The notes under the pieces: model-generated
Database searches by the model: none
What the model was told of the DNA's origin: nothing
Seen by the model: the letters and a program-made list of their open reading frames with translations, nothing else
Assembly: GCA_002753225.1 (NCBI GenBank)
Contig: PDZS01000029.1
Span: forward strand, 1 to 59,054
Direction of reading: 5' to 3'
DNA: 59,054 bases
Source of the DNA: Deltaproteobacteria bacterium YD0425bin51
GTDB lineage: Bacteria; Desulfobacterota; Desulfobacteria; Desulfobacterales; YD0425bin51
Translations under genes and position numbers: made by a program
Part shown: positions 1 to 9,122 of the stretch, in pieces
Layout: every line of letters begins with the position of its first letter
Numbering within the stretch: position 1 is the stretch's first letter

Positions 1-488
1 GAAAAAAAACAGATAAAATACTTTACTGGGAAAATTCTTTTTTGAGAATGCCAAATACAGCTCCTATGGCAAGATTTGCAGACCATAGAAGCTACAAACA
101 TAATAATAATATAATAGATTCTCAGACTCATTTAGGAGTTGATCTGGCATCTCTTATGAAATCAAGAATTCCAGCAGCAAACAAAGGTAAAGTTGTATTG
201 GTAGGTTTTATGGGAATATACGGCAATACTGTTGCAATTGATCATGGTTTTGGATTATTTAGCATGTATTCTCATTTAAGCAGTTTTAATGTTAAAGAAG
301 GTCAAATTGTATCAAAAGGAGATATTGTAGGTAACACTGGAACAACAGGCCTTGCTGGAGGAGATCATCTTCATTATGCAATGTTTGTCTATAATACTTT
401 TGTTGATCCAATAGAGTGGTGGGATCTGTCATGGATAAAAAATAATATTACTTCTAAAATAGAAGAAGTGAGAGGAATAAAACAATAA
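1..488 (+). CDS. M23 family metallopeptidase (LytM), C-terminal part
   Basis: This is the C-terminal catalytic part of a zinc peptidase of the LytM/M23 family, which cuts peptidoglycan cross-bridges in the periplasm or acts as a divisome/envelope regulator when degenerate. The frame is open from base 3, so the gene begins outside the window. The metal-binding set is visible: an HLGVD motif (H-x(3)-D) and a GDHLHY motif near the end, with the usual YGNTVAIDHG core strand between them. The tail PIEWWD is typical of deltaproteobacterial members. Because both metal motifs are intact I expect an active enzyme. The next gene starts three bases after the stop. Confidence 0.85.
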   Translation, partial: KKTDKILYWENSFLRMPNTAPMARFADHRSYKHNNNIIDSQTHLGVDLASLMKSRIPAANKGKVVLVGFMGIYGNTVAIDHGFGLFSMYSHLSSFNVKEGQIVSKGDIVGNTGTTGLAGGDHLHYAMFVYNTFVDPIEWWDLSWIKNNITSKIEEVRGIKQ

Positions 489-490
489 TA

Positions 491-1660
491 ATGAAAAAAT
501 TTAAAATAAATAAGACATATCAAGAAATTAACGAAAAAATAAAAAATGGCAATGTTGTTGTTGTAACTGCTGAAGAAATAATTGATATTGTAAAAGAAAA
601 TGGCCCTGTTGAAGCTGCACGACAAGTAGATATTGTTACAACAGGAACTTTTGCCCCAATGTGCTCATCAGGAGCTTTTATAAATTTTGGACATTCTGTC
701 CCTAGAATTAAAGCATCACATGTATGGTTAAACAACGTATATTCTTACGGAGGACTTGCTGCTGTTGATTGTTTCATAGGCGCAACACAAACTTGCGAAG
801 ATGATCCTTTAAATAAAGCTTACCCTGGTGAATTTAATTATGGAGGAGGCCATGTTATTTCTGATTTAGTCTCTAATAAAAAAATATATCTAAAAGCAAC
901 TGGATATGGTACAGATTGTTATCCTAAAAAGTCTTTTGAAAAAGAAATTACATTATCTGATCTCCCTTATGCAGTTTTATGTAATCCCAGAAATGCCTAT
1001 CAAAATTATAATTGTGCAGTTAATTTATCAAGTAAAACCATCTATACATATATGGGTACCCTTAAAGCAAATGCTCAAAACATGAATTATTGTTCAGCAG
1101 GTGAACTAAGTCCGCTATTAAACGATCCATTATATAAAACAATTGGACTAGGTACCAGAATATTTTTAGGTGGAGGGATAGGTTATGTTACATGGTATGG
1201 AACCCAGCATAATCCCAATGTTCCAAGAACTGAGAGAGGCGTGCCTACAACTTCTTCTGGGACTATCTGGGTAATGGGAGATTTGAAACAAATGGATTCT
1301 CAATGGTTAATTGGTGTTAGTATGTATGGTTATGGATGCTCACTAAATGTAGGTCTTGGAATTCCTATACCTTTACTAAATGAGGAGATGGCTAATTTTA
1401 CATCTATTTCTGATGAGGATATATTCACACAAATTGTTGATTATGGTAATGATTATCCAAATGGAATTTCAAAATCCTATGGACAAGTAAGCTACGCTGA
1501 TCTAAAAAGTGGGTTTATAAATTTCAGGGGAGAAAAAGTTCCAGCAGTTCCAATGTCAAGCGTTGTAAAAGCTCGTGAAATATCTGAAATTCTAAAACAA
1601 TGGATATTAACTGGAAGATTTTTTCTTGGAGAACCACAGTTCACTTTGCCAACTAATTAA
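491..1660 (+). CDS. DUF39 / HcyBio family homocysteine biosynthesis protein
   Basis: This matches the DUF39 family (COG1900), whose archaeal members convert L-aspartate semialdehyde plus sulfide to homocysteine without the O-acyl-homoserine route. Visible family features are the N-terminal helix with TAEE and VDIVTTGTFAPMCSSGA, and the glycine-rich core LGGGIGYVTWYGTQHNP. Cys58 and Cys143 are plausible counterparts of the two conserved catalytic cysteines studied in methanogens; I infer this from context, not from an alignment. At 389 residues it is the form without a CBS domain. The archaeal partner, an NIL-domain ferredoxin, is not in the window. The gene sits directly after the M23 gene and before lepB, probably in one transcript. 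Confidence 0.85.
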   Translation: MKKFKINKTYQEINEKIKNGNVVVVTAEEIIDIVKENGPVEAARQVDIVTTGTFAPMCSSGAFINFGHSVPRIKASHVWLNNVYSYGGLAAVDCFIGATQTCEDDPLNKAYPGEFNYGGGHVISDLVSNKKIYLKATGYGTDCYPKKSFEKEITLSDLPYAVLCNPRNAYQNYNCAVNLSSKTIYTYMGTLKANAQNMNYCSAGELSPLLNDPLYKTIGLGTRIFLGGGIGYVTWYGTQHNPNVPRTERGVPTTSSGTIWVMGDLKQMDSQWLIGVSMYGYGCSLNVGLGIPIPLLNEEMANFTSISDEDIFTQIVDYGNDYPNGISKSYGQVSYADLKSGFINFRGEKVPAVPMSSVVKAREISEILKQWILTGRFFLGEPQFTLPTN

Positions 1661-1682
1661 TTAAAAAAGCGAGGATAATAAA

Positions 1683-2348
1683 TTGAAATCTAATAAAGAA
1701 AAAAAAGAAGATGTAGAAATTGATAAACCTAAAAAAAGCGCTTTAAGGGAAAATGTTGAAGCTATTGTAATTGCAATAATCCTTGCACTATTTATCCGAA
1801 CTTTTATTGTGCAGGCATTTAAAATACCATCTGGTTCAATGAAGACAACTTTGCTTGTTGGGGATCATATTTTAGTAAATAAATTTATTTATGGTGTTAA
1901 ATTACCATTTTTAGGAACTACAATTATTCCAGTAAAAGACCCAAAACGTGGTGACATTGTTGTTTTTCAATTTCCAGAAGATCCAAGTAAAGATTTCATA
2001 AAACGCGTTATTGGCGTTTCTGGCGATGTTATTGAAATGAGGGATAAACAGCTTTATGTAAATCAACAAAAAGCTGAAGAGAATTTTAGCATATATACAG
2101 ATACCAAGATTTTACCAAAAGAAATACAACCAAGAGATAACTTTGGACCTATTACTGTTCCAAAGGATTCATTATTTGTTATGGGTGATAATCGTGATCA
2201 TAGTTATGACTCAAGATTCTGGGGTTTTGTTAATCTTTCTGCACTTAGGGGGGAAGCTTTTGTAATCTACTGGTCGTGGAATAGCGATAACAATGATTCA
2301 ATTATTAATTATGTCAGATGGAATAGACTAGGAAAACTTATTAAATAA
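1683..2348 (+). CDS. lepB: Signal peptidase I
   Basis: Type I signal peptidase, the membrane-bound serine protease that removes signal peptides from exported proteins on the periplasmic face. A Lys-rich cytoplasmic tail (residues 1-22) is followed by one membrane helix (about 25-46), then the box PSGSM with nucleophile Ser52 and the DFIKRVIG box with general base Lys107. The later GDNRDHSYDSRFWG box is also intact. The length (221) is normal for a single-anchor enzyme. The start is a TTG preceded by GCGAGGA, the only sensible start before the membrane helix. It lies 22 bases after the DUF39 gene and 10 before pyrB. Confidence 0.95.
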   Translation: MKSNKEKKEDVEIDKPKKSALRENVEAIVIAIILALFIRTFIVQAFKIPSGSMKTTLLVGDHILVNKFIYGVKLPFLGTTIIPVKDPKRGDIVVFQFPEDPSKDFIKRVIGVSGDVIEMRDKQLYVNQQKAEENFSIYTDTKILPKEIQPRDNFGPITVPKDSLFVMGDNRDHSYDSRFWGFVNLSALRGEAFVIYWSWNSDNNDSIINYVRWNRLGKLIK

Positions 2349-2358
2349 GGTTTAATTT

Positions 2359-3297
2359 ATGCAGTTTAACAAAAAAGATATTCTAGATATGGAATCTTTA
2401 TCTTTTGATGAAATCCAATTTATTTTAGATACTGCAGATAAAATGAAAGAAATTTCTCAAAGGCCAATAAAAAAAGTTCCAACTCTAAGGGGTAAAACTA
2501 TTATCCACTTTTTCTATGAAGCAAGCACCAGGACAAAGACATCTTTTGATATAGCAGCAAAAAGACTTAGTGCTGATTGTTTTTCATTATCTGCTACAAC
2601 TAGCAGCGTTGTAAAAGGAGAGACTTTAATTGATACTGCTAAAAATCTTGATGCTATGAATTCAGATGTAATAATAATAAGACATTCAGCATCAGGAGCT
2701 CCCCATTTAATAGCAAAAAATGTTAAAGCTTCAATAATTAATGCAGGTGATGGAATGCATGAACATCCAACTCAAGCACTTCTTGATTTAATGACTGTTA
2801 GAGAAAAAAAAGGTAAGATAGAGACTTTAAAATTAGCTATCATTGGCGATATCTCACATAGCAGGGTCGCTCGTTCAAATATCATTGGCTTTAAAAAATT
2901 AGGAGCAGAAGTAAAAGTGTCAGGACCTCCAGCAATGATTCCTAAAGGAATTGAAAGTTTAGGGGCAACCTATACATTTGATATGTCTGAAGCAATATCA
3001 GACGCTGATATTATAATGATGCTAAGGATTCAAAAAGAACGTCTGTCAGATTTTTCATATCCAAGTGATCGTGAATACTCAAGACTCTATGGATTATCTA
3101 TGGATAAACTTAAATATACAAAAAAAGATGTTTTAATAATGCATCCAGGACCAGTAAACAGAGGGTTAGAAATATCTCCTGAAATTGCAGATAGTGATAG
3201 TTCTGTTATATTAGATCAGGTGGAAAATGGAGTTGCTGTTCGCATGGCGCTTCTATATTTAGTTGCAGGAGGAGTAAGAAATGTTGACTCTAATTAA
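2359..3297 (+). CDS. pyrB: Aspartate carbamoyltransferase catalytic subunit
   Basis: Catalyses carbamoyl phosphate plus L-aspartate to N-carbamoyl-L-aspartate, the committed step of pyrimidine synthesis. The carbamoyl-phosphate loop STRTKTSF starts at Ser56 and the HPGPVNRG segment lies near residue 262. The middle motif [13 protein letters not shown] is also present. The length (312) is that of a normal catalytic chain; no regulatory pyrI is seen. It overlaps pyrC by 17 bases, the usual pyrB-pyrC arrangement in bacteria with a non-PyrI transcarbamoylase, in which pyrC may be a true or a structural partner. No pyrimidine attenuator is visible upstream. Confidence 0.97.
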   Translation: MQFNKKDILDMESLSFDEIQFILDTADKMKEISQRPIKKVPTLRGKTIIHFFYEASTRTKTSFDIAAKRLSADCFSLSATTSSVVKGETLIDTAKNLDAMNSDVIIIRHSASGAPHLIAKNVKASIINAGDGMHEHPTQALLDLMTVREKKGKIETLKLAIIGDISHSRVARSNIIGFKKLGAEVKVSGPPAMIPKGIESLGATYTFDMSEAISDADIIMMLRIQKERLSDFSYPSDREYSRLYGLSMDKLKYTKKDVLIMHPGPVNRGLEISPEIADSDSSVILDQVENGVAVRMALLYLVAGGVRNVDSN

Positions 3298-4528
3298 GCG
3301 AGGAAGAGTTATTGATCCACCATATTTAGATATTATTAGTGATATTTTAATTGAGGATAACAAAATCATTGATATATCTGAAAAGGAAATAGACTGTTTC
3401 GCTAAAATTATTGATGCTTCTGGTAAAATTGTAGCTCCTGGATTTATTGACATGCATGTGCATTTAAGGGAGCCGGGATTTGAGTATAAAGAAACAATTG
3501 AAACAGGAGTTATATCTGCATCTTATTCAGGTTTTACAGCTGTGTGTGCAATGCCAAACACTAGTCCTATAAATGATAACCGTACTATTACAGAATATAT
3601 AGTAAACAAAAGTAACATAGCTCAAAAGACTAAAGTTTATCCTGTTGCAGCAATTAGTAAAGGTTCAAATGGAGAAAGTCTATGTGAATATGGTGACCTT
3701 AAAGATGCAGGTGCAATAGCAATTTCTGATGATGGGCGTCCTGTTAAAAACAGTCAGCTTATGAGAAGGGCATTAGAATATGCTAAAATTTTTGATCTTT
3801 TAGTTATTTCTCACGCTGAAGAACTTGATTTAGTAGGAAATGGAGTAATGAATGAAGGTTTTGTAGCAACAAAATTAGGGCTTGCTGGAATACCAAATGC
3901 TTCGGAAAGTATTATGGTAATGAGAGATATAGCTTTATCTGAATTAACAGGAGGAAGACTTCACATTGCACATGTAAGCACAAAAGAGTCAGTAAATGCC
4001 ATACGAGATGCTAAAAAAAGAGGAATTCCTGTTACAGCAGAAACAGCCCCACATTATTTTAACTTAACTGACGAAGCAGTACTTCAATATAATACTAATG
4101 CAAAAGTAAACCCTCCACTCAGATCACAAAACGATGTTGAAGCTGTTTTAGAAGGTCTTTCAGATGGAACAATAGATGTAATTGCAACTGATCATGCCCC
4201 CCACTCTTCTGTTGAAAAAGATGTAGAGTTTAATATGGCCGCAAATGGTATCATTGGCATGGAAACAGCTATACCTCTGAGTTTGAAATTTCTTGATATT
4301 AAAAACCTAATAGAAAAAATGTCTAAAAATCCATCAAAAATCTTGGGACTTAAACGTGAATTTAAAATTGGGAGCTATGCTGATATTACAATTATTGATC
4401 CTAATTTTAATTTTATAGTTGATTCAAAAACTTTTAAATCAAAAAGCAGAAACACCCCTTTTAATGGCTGGAAACTTAAAGGAAAAGCTATTCTCACAAT
4501 GGTTGAGGGGAAAATAGTATATGGCTAA
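3281..4528 (+). CDS. pyrC: Dihydroorotase
   Basis: Cyclises N-carbamoyl-aspartate to dihydroorotate, the third step of UMP synthesis. It is a type I dihydroorotase of the amidohydrolase fold. The zinc motif [10 protein letters not shown] (His59, His61) is intact, as are the SDDGRPV segment and ATDHAPHS with the catalytic Asp near residue 305. Since these metal ligands are kept, it is probably active and not one of the inactive pyrC-like chains that only scaffold PyrB. The start lies inside pyrB, so translation is probably coupled. Its last codons overlap the start of pilR by 8 bases, an unusual junction between a housekeeping gene and pilus regulation. Confidence 0.96.
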   Translation: MLTLIKRGRVIDPPYLDIISDILIEDNKIIDISEKEIDCFAKIIDASGKIVAPGFIDMHVHLREPGFEYKETIETGVISASYSGFTAVCAMPNTSPINDNRTITEYIVNKSNIAQKTKVYPVAAISKGSNGESLCEYGDLKDAGAIAISDDGRPVKNSQLMRRALEYAKIFDLLVISHAEELDLVGNGVMNEGFVATKLGLAGIPNASESIMVMRDIALSELTGGRLHIAHVSTKESVNAIRDAKKRGIPVTAETAPHYFNLTDEAVLQYNTNAKVNPPLRSQNDVEAVLEGLSDGTIDVIATDHAPHSSVEKDVEFNMAANGIIGMETAIPLSLKFLDIKNLIEKMSKNPSKILGLKREFKIGSYADITIIDPNFNFIVDSKTFKSKSRNTPFNGWKLKGKAILTMVEGKIVYG

Positions 4529-5921
4529 TCCCTCTCATATACTTGTAGTTGATGATGAACTCAGTATGAGAGAAGTCCTTGATTTACTCCTAACCAAAGA
4601 TGGATATAAAGTAACATGCGCTGAGAATGGCAGATCAGCAATTGAAATGATAGATAAAATATCTTTTGATCTTTTACTATGCGACATAAAATTAGGAGAC
4701 ATTACAGGAATTGAAGTTTTAAAAAGGGCAAAACAAAAAAACAACAATATTATAGCAATAATGATTTCTGCTTATGCAACAACAGAACTAGCTGTTGTTG
4801 CCATGAATGAAGGTGCATATGATTATGTGCCAAAACCTTTTAACAATAATGAGCTAAAAGAAACCATTGCAAATGCAATATCCTTAAAGACTATTGAGCA
4901 CGAACGACAAGTTTTAGAAGATGGAATAAAGAAAAATTTACATTTTGGAACAATAATTGGCAGCAACCCAAAAATGCTTCAAATTTACAAAATGATAAGT
5001 CAAGTTGCAAAAACTAAGACAACTATTTTAATTACAGGAGAAAGCGGAACAGGAAAAGAACTTATTGCTAAATCAATTCATGAACAAAGTGATAGAAAAG
5101 ATAAGCCTTTTGTAGTAATAAACTGTGGTGGAATTCCTGAAACATTAATGGAGAGTGAACTTTTTGGTCATAAAAAAGGAACTTTTACAGGAGCAACCCA
5201 AGACAAAAAAGGACTATTTGAAGTTGCAAACAAAGGGACCATATTTTTAGACGAAATAGGCGAATTAACTCTTCCAATACAAGTAAAACTTCTACGTGCT
5301 GTTCAAGAAAAAGTATTTAAACCAGTTGGTGGAACTGACGATATTTCAGTTGATATAAGGATTGTTTCAGCAACTAATAAAAATTTGGAAGATGAAGTAA
5401 TCGCTGGACGTTTTAGAGAAGACCTCTTTTATAGGTTAAATGTAATTGAAATAAAAGTTCCACCACTCAGAGAAAGAAAAACCGATCTCAAACTTCTTGT
5501 CCAACATTTTCTTGAAAAATCTTCAAAAGAAATGGGGAAAAAAATTACAAAAATTTCATCCTATGCAATTGATCTTTTATGTAAATATGATTTCCCAGGC
5601 AATATAAGAGAACTAGAAAATCTTATTGAGCGAAGCGTTGCCTTATCTACGACAAATATAATACTTCCAGACAGTCTTGTTCTTTCTATGCATAAACGCA
5701 GAGGTTATGAAGGATTTAAAAGTAAAGAAACTAATTTAGAAGATGTAGCGCAAGGAGTATATTTAGATAAAATATTAGAGGAAATAGAAAAAGCTTATGT
5801 TAAAAAAGCTATGGAATGCGCAAGTGGCGATAAACATAAAGCAGCTGAACTTCTTAATATAAGCTTTAGATCATTACGTTATAGACTTGATAAACTAGGA
5901 ATAGAAAAAATTGGTAACTAA
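4521..5921 (+). CDS. pilR: Sigma-54-dependent response regulator, PilR-like
   Basis: NtrC-class activator expected to turn on pilA with sigma-54. The receiver domain (about 5-120) has acidic pocket Asp11/Asp12 and phospho-acceptor Asp55. The AAA+ domain (about 145-385) has Walker A GESGTGKE, the sigma-54 contact loop as GTFTGA, and the Walker B LDEIGEL. A Fis-type helix-turn-helix closes the protein (HKAAELLNISFRSLRYRLDKLG), a C-terminus typical of deltaproteobacterial PilR. It is followed 92 bases downstream by a sigma-54-like promoter and then pilA. The cognate kinase pilS, usually the neighbour, is absent; pyrC takes its place. Confidence in the class is very high, in the PilR role high from position. 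Confidence 0.93.
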   Translation: MANPSHILVVDDELSMREVLDLLLTKDGYKVTCAENGRSAIEMIDKISFDLLLCDIKLGDITGIEVLKRAKQKNNNIIAIMISAYATTELAVVAMNEGAYDYVPKPFNNNELKETIANAISLKTIEHERQVLEDGIKKNLHFGTIIGSNPKMLQIYKMISQVAKTKTTILITGESGTGKELIAKSIHEQSDRKDKPFVVINCGGIPETLMESELFGHKKGTFTGATQDKKGLFEVANKGTIFLDEIGELTLPIQVKLLRAVQEKVFKPVGGTDDISVDIRIVSATNKNLEDEVIAGRFREDLFYRLNVIEIKVPPLRERKTDLKLLVQHFLEKSSKEMGKKITKISSYAIDLLCKYDFPGNIRELENLIERSVALSTTNIILPDSLVLSMHKRRGYEGFKSKETNLEDVAQGVYLDKILEEIEKAYVKKAMECASGDKHKAAELLNISFRSLRYRLDKLGIEKIGN

Positions 5922-5935
5922 CTTTGCCAATTTTT
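5906..5935 (+). terminator. Hairpin with T-tract at the pilR stop
   Basis: AAAAATTGG at 5906-5914 pairs with CCAATTTTT at 5927-5935 around a 12-base loop that contains the pilR stop codon. Thymine-rich sequence follows. The stem has only two G-C pairs, so termination would be weak, but the position and orientation fit the end of the pyrBC-pilR transcript and would isolate pilA. Confidence 0.45.
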
Positions 5936-6012
5936 GTTATTTTCCACAACAATTTTTGTCATTTGTTTTATGTTTTTATGTATAAAAGTGCCTTATTATT
6001 TGGTTGAAACAT

Positions 6013-6028
6013 TGGCATAAATATTGTA
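6013..6028 (+). promoter_or_regulatory. Sigma-54-like promoter of pilA
   Basis: The sequence TGGCATAAATATTGTA has the sigma-54 layout: GG, ten bases, then GT where the consensus has GC. Thirteen of the 16 positions are free or agree with the consensus TGGCACG-N4-TTGCA; the -12 element deviates in one key base. It lies about 70 bases before the pilA start and just after pilR, as in known PilR-dependent pilA promoters. Confidence 0.65.
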
Positions 6029-6098
6029 AGAGACTCTAATAAAGTTTAAATAAGACTTTACTTTTCATTATTAACAATTAAATAAAGGAGACTTAATT

Positions 6099-6575
6099 AT
6101 GATTCAAAAATTAAGAAACGCATTATCATTAAAAAACAGAAAAGGTTTTACACTAATCGAGCTCATGATAGTTGTTGCTATTATTGGAATCTTGGCAGCT
6201 ATTGCTATTCCTAACTTTAGAAACTATCAGTTAAAGGCAAAACGCTCTGAAGCACCTACTAATTTAAAAGCTATCAAAGTATCAGAAGAGTCATACCGTG
6301 CTGAAAGCGGTACTTATAAGAGTTGCGCAGCAACACCTGCAACTGCACCACAAGCTACAAAATCAGCTTTTACAGGTGGCGGAGCAAATGATTTTCAAGC
6401 AATTGGATGGTCTCCATCAGGTAATGTTTATGGTCAATATACAGCTACAAATTCAAACTCGACATCATTTAGCGGTTTAGCAACAACTGATGTTGACGCT
6501 GACGCTGTAAGAGCATCTTTTACTTGTGATCATTCTACTGAAGTTATACAATCTGGTGCCACTACAATCTACTAA
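6099..6575 (+). CDS. pilA: Type IV pilin PilA (first copy)
   Basis: Major pilin candidate. A 16-residue leader ends in Gly16, followed by the prepilin peptidase site and mature start [22 protein letters not shown], with the key Glu5 of the mature protein. Mature length is 142 residues, exactly that of the second pilin at 12565. The C-terminal domain is rich in Ser, Thr, Ala and Gly (for example TPATAP and [10 protein letters not shown]), which could offer O-glycosylation sites. It has two cysteines, one after the YKS segment and one in SFTCDHS. A strong AAAGGAG site precedes the ATG. It is too long to be the short Geobacter type. Confidence 0.96.
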   Translation: MIQKLRNALSLKNRKGFTLIELMIVVAIIGILAAIAIPNFRNYQLKAKRSEAPTNLKAIKVSEESYRAESGTYKSCAATPATAPQATKSAFTGGGANDFQAIGWSPSGNVYGQYTATNSNSTSFSGLATTDVDADAVRASFTCDHSTEVIQSGATTIY

Positions 6576-6600
6576 AAAAAACAATATAATTTATTTAATA

Positions 6601-6638
6601 ATAGGCAGGGGATAAAAATCACATTATGTCCTGCCTAT
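6601..6638 (+). terminator. Hairpin downstream of pilA
   Basis: ATAGGCAGG (6601-6609) is an exact inverted repeat of CCTGCCTAT (6630-6638), with a 20-base loop whose edges could add one wobble pair. It follows pilA by 25 bases and has no strong T-run after it. It is well placed to lower transcription into the downstream genes or to protect the pilA mRNA 3' end, giving much more pilin than assembly proteins. It also covers one possible start codon (ATG 6626) of the next gene. Confidence 0.6.
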
Positions 6639-6661
6639 ATTTACTAAATAAGCGAGATAGT

Positions 6662-7468
6662 GTGCGCTTTATCTCAAATAATATAAAAATACATCTCTTC
6701 TTATTTTTTTTACTTATTTTATCATTTTCAACAACTATTTATTTAGAACAATATATTAACAAAAATTTACCACGTCATCATCCATCAGAAGACCTTAAAT
6801 ATCTTCCATCTGGAAAATTTTTAAAAAGTATAACCTTATCTTATGATGAAATTTTAGCTGATCTTCTTTGGATTAAAGCTTTAGCATATTTTGGGGAGCA
6901 TTATGTTGGAGATAGAACATATGATTGGTTATATCATATTTTAAATATTACCAATATCCTTGATCCATTATTTGAAGATCCATATGAATTTGGGGGAATT
7001 ATTCTAGGCCATGAAATTGGAAATATTGAAAAAAGTATGGCTATATTAAATGAAGGAATTAAAAATGTTCCTAAAAACCATCCCCGTTACTGGTATCTCT
7101 ATTTTTTTACTGGCCTTAATTATATGTTTTTTTATCAAGATTATGTAAAAACTGCTTATTATCTGGAACAAGCAGCTAAATTTCCGAAAAGCCCTCCATA
7201 CCTTCCATTATTAGTTGCCAAACTGTATACAAAGGCAAATAAATCTGAAACTGCTATTAGTTTTCTTGAAGAAATTGAAAAAAGCACAAAAAGTCCTGAA
7301 ATGAAAGATAACATACAGCGAAGAATAAAAGATATAAAAGATAAAAAAAATCTTAAACTTTATGGTCTTGAAGAAAAAGTAGATTTAAATTTAGAAGAAG
7401 GGGAGAATTTAAAAATAAACATTTCTCCATGGTTAATTAATTTATCACTTTATAATATTGAAATATGA
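6662..7468 (+). CDS. PilG-like membrane-anchored TPR protein
   Basis: A membrane-anchored periplasmic protein with one N-terminal hydrophobic helix (about residues 10-32) and TPR-like helices in the middle and C-terminal part, for example around FTGLNYMFFYQDYVKTAYYLEQA. The open frame extends to ATG 6626, but that codon lies in the loop of the pilA hairpin; the in-frame GTG at 6662 has GCGAG just upstream, so I chose it (268 residues). Its position between pilA and an ABC ATPase/permease pair is the position of pilG in Myxococcus pilGHI, where these genes are needed for pilus formation. I assign the PilG role from synteny. It ends in an ATGA overlap with the next gene. Confidence 0.75.
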   Translation: MRFISNNIKIHLFLFFLLILSFSTTIYLEQYINKNLPRHHPSEDLKYLPSGKFLKSITLSYDEILADLLWIKALAYFGEHYVGDRTYDWLYHILNITNILDPLFEDPYEFGGIILGHEIGNIEKSMAILNEGIKNVPKNHPRYWYLYFFTGLNYMFFYQDYVKTAYYLEQAAKFPKSPPYLPLLVAKLYTKANKSETAISFLEEIEKSTKSPEMKDNIQRRIKDIKDKKNLKLYGLEEKVDLNLEEGENLKINISPWLINLSLYNIEI

Positions 7469-8361
7469 ATGCGTTAGCTATAAGAACCAATGGTTTATAC
7501 AAAACATATAGAACTGGATTCCTACATAAAAAATTTTTGGCTTTAAATAACCTTAATTTAGAAGTTAAGCAAGGTGAAATACTAGGATATTTAGGTCCAA
7601 ATGGAGCAGGTAAAACAACTACATTTAAAATTATCCTTGATTTGATTAGACCTGAGAAAGGAGAAGTATATATCTGGGGCAAACGAGCTTATGGATCATC
7701 ATACAGGCAAGAGATTGGTTTCCTTCCTGATAATCCATATTTTTATGACTATCTTACACCTCTCGAATCACTTGATTTTTATGGAAAACTCTTTAACTTT
7801 AAAAAATCAGAAAGAATTGAACGAAGCCGAGAACTATTGTTATGGGTTGGATTAGATAATTTTAAAGACAGGCAACTGAGAAAATTTTCACGTGGTATGC
7901 TTCAGCGGCTTGGAGTTGCTCAGGCTTTAATAAATAATCCCAAAATTCTAATTTTAGATGAACCTATGCTAGGACTGGATCCTATGGGTCGACGAGAACT
8001 ACGTGATATAATAATCAAATGTAAAGAAAATGGTAAAACAGTTATTTTTTCTACACATATTTTATCAGATGTTGAAATGATATGTGATAGAGCTGCAATT
8101 ATTTTTAATGGTACAGTTCATGATGTTGTAAGCGTTGAAAAAACTTTAGAAACAGAAATACAATTTTATGAAGTGATATATGCCAATACAACAGGAAAAC
8201 ATGAATTGATTAGATTTAAAGAATATAAGGATGCTATGGAAGGTGTAGAAAATATTAATAAACAAGGACTTAAAATGATTTCTTTTAATCCTCATCGAAT
8301 GAATTTGGAAGATATTTTTATAAAACAAGCAGAAGGGAGGATTAACAGATGGGGAAAATAG
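7465..8361 (+). CDS. pilH: ABC transporter ATP-binding protein, PilH-like
   Basis: Cytoplasmic ATPase of an ABC-2 type exporter. It has Walker A GPNGAGKTT, the signature FSRGMLQRLG, and Walker B ILILDEPMLGLDP followed by the STHIL H-loop. A C-terminal extension of about 90 residues follows the nucleotide-binding domain, as in gliding/pilus or lipid-export ATPases. It overlaps the upstream TPR gene by 4 bases and the permease by 13, so the three are almost certainly made together. By order it matches PilH of Myxococcus, which forms an ABC transporter with PilI needed for type IV pilus assembly or pilin export. The substrate is unknown. Confidence 0.88.
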   Translation: MNALAIRTNGLYKTYRTGFLHKKFLALNNLNLEVKQGEILGYLGPNGAGKTTTFKIILDLIRPEKGEVYIWGKRAYGSSYRQEIGFLPDNPYFYDYLTPLESLDFYGKLFNFKKSERIERSRELLLWVGLDNFKDRQLRKFSRGMLQRLGVAQALINNPKILILDEPMLGLDPMGRRELRDIIIKCKENGKTVIFSTHILSDVEMICDRAAIIFNGTVHDVVSVEKTLETEIQFYEVIYANTTGKHELIRFKEYKDAMEGVENINKQGLKMISFNPHRMNLEDIFIKQAEGRINRWGK

Positions 8362-9116
8362 TAGCTATTTCAATGAACACTTTTCGCGAGTCAATTCGTG
8401 ATAGAGTACTATACAGCTTGATTGTATTTTCTTTTTTAATGCTAGCTTTTTCTATTTTGCTTGCAAATATTACTATTGGAGATCCAATAAAAATTGTCAA
8501 AGATTTTGGTCTGGCAGTTATTTCTCTATTTGGTGTTTTAATAACTATTTTTGTAGGAATTGGTCTTCTATACAAAGAGATGGAACGTCGTACTATTTAT
8601 GTTATTTTATCAAAGCCCATTACTAGGTGGCAATTTCTTTTAGGAAAATATTTAGGGCTTTCAATAACTCTTGCTGTTGAAGTTTTCATTATGACTTTTG
8701 CTTTTTTTTGTTTGTGCTTTTATTATGAAAACATAATTTCTTGGGAACTTTTAAAGGCAATTGTGCCAATATTTTTTGAACTCCTCTTAATATTATCTAT
8801 AGCTATTGTTTTCTCTTCTTTTTCTTCAACTTTCTTAAGTGGATTATTCACTTTATCTATTTTTGTTATTGGTCATTTTACACAAGATATTAAAATTTTA
8901 GCCGCCAGCAATGAAAGTTTATTTTTTAAAAAATTAAGCCAAGTAATTTATTATATACTTCCAAACTTAGAAAATCTCAATTTTAAAGCTCGAGTAGTAC
9001 ATAATCTTCCTCTACCATATAAAGAAATCTTTTTTTCTATATTATATTCTGTAGTATACAGTATATTCTTATTAGTTTTAGCGATAATAATTTTTAATCG
9101 AAGAAATTTTCCATAA
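8349..9116 (+). CDS. pilI: ABC-2 type permease, PilI-like
   Basis: Integral membrane partner of the preceding ATPase. It begins with the coupling-helix style segment MNTFRESIRDRVLY, typical of ABC-2 permeases, and has about six hydrophobic segments, with the last at the C-terminus. A characteristic YKEMERRTIYVILSKPITR stretch lies after the second helix. At 255 residues it is a normal single-unit permease that would dimerise. The start overlaps pilH. Synteny with Myxococcus pilGHI supports a role in pilus biogenesis; no substrate can be read from the sequence. Confidence 0.86.
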   Translation: MGKIVAISMNTFRESIRDRVLYSLIVFSFLMLAFSILLANITIGDPIKIVKDFGLAVISLFGVLITIFVGIGLLYKEMERRTIYVILSKPITRWQFLLGKYLGLSITLAVEVFIMTFAFFCLCFYYENIISWELLKAIVPIFFELLLILSIAIVFSSFSSTFLSGLFTLSIFVIGHFTQDIKILAASNESLFFKKLSQVIYYILPNLENLNFKARVVHNLPLPYKEIFFSILYSVVYSIFLLVLAIIIFNRRNFP

Positions 9117-9122
9117 ATAATA

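Noticed and set aside
389..735. Minus-strand frames opposite the M23 and DUF39 genes
   Set aside because: Shadows of real genes with no family signal.
6298..6480. Second frame of 60 codons inside pilA
   Set aside because: A shadow of the pilin gene with Gln-rich nonsense and no ribosome site.
6099..6575. Conductive Geobacter-type short pilin
   Set aside because: The mature pilin has 142 residues with a globular domain, not the 61-residue form; no claim of conductivity is supported.
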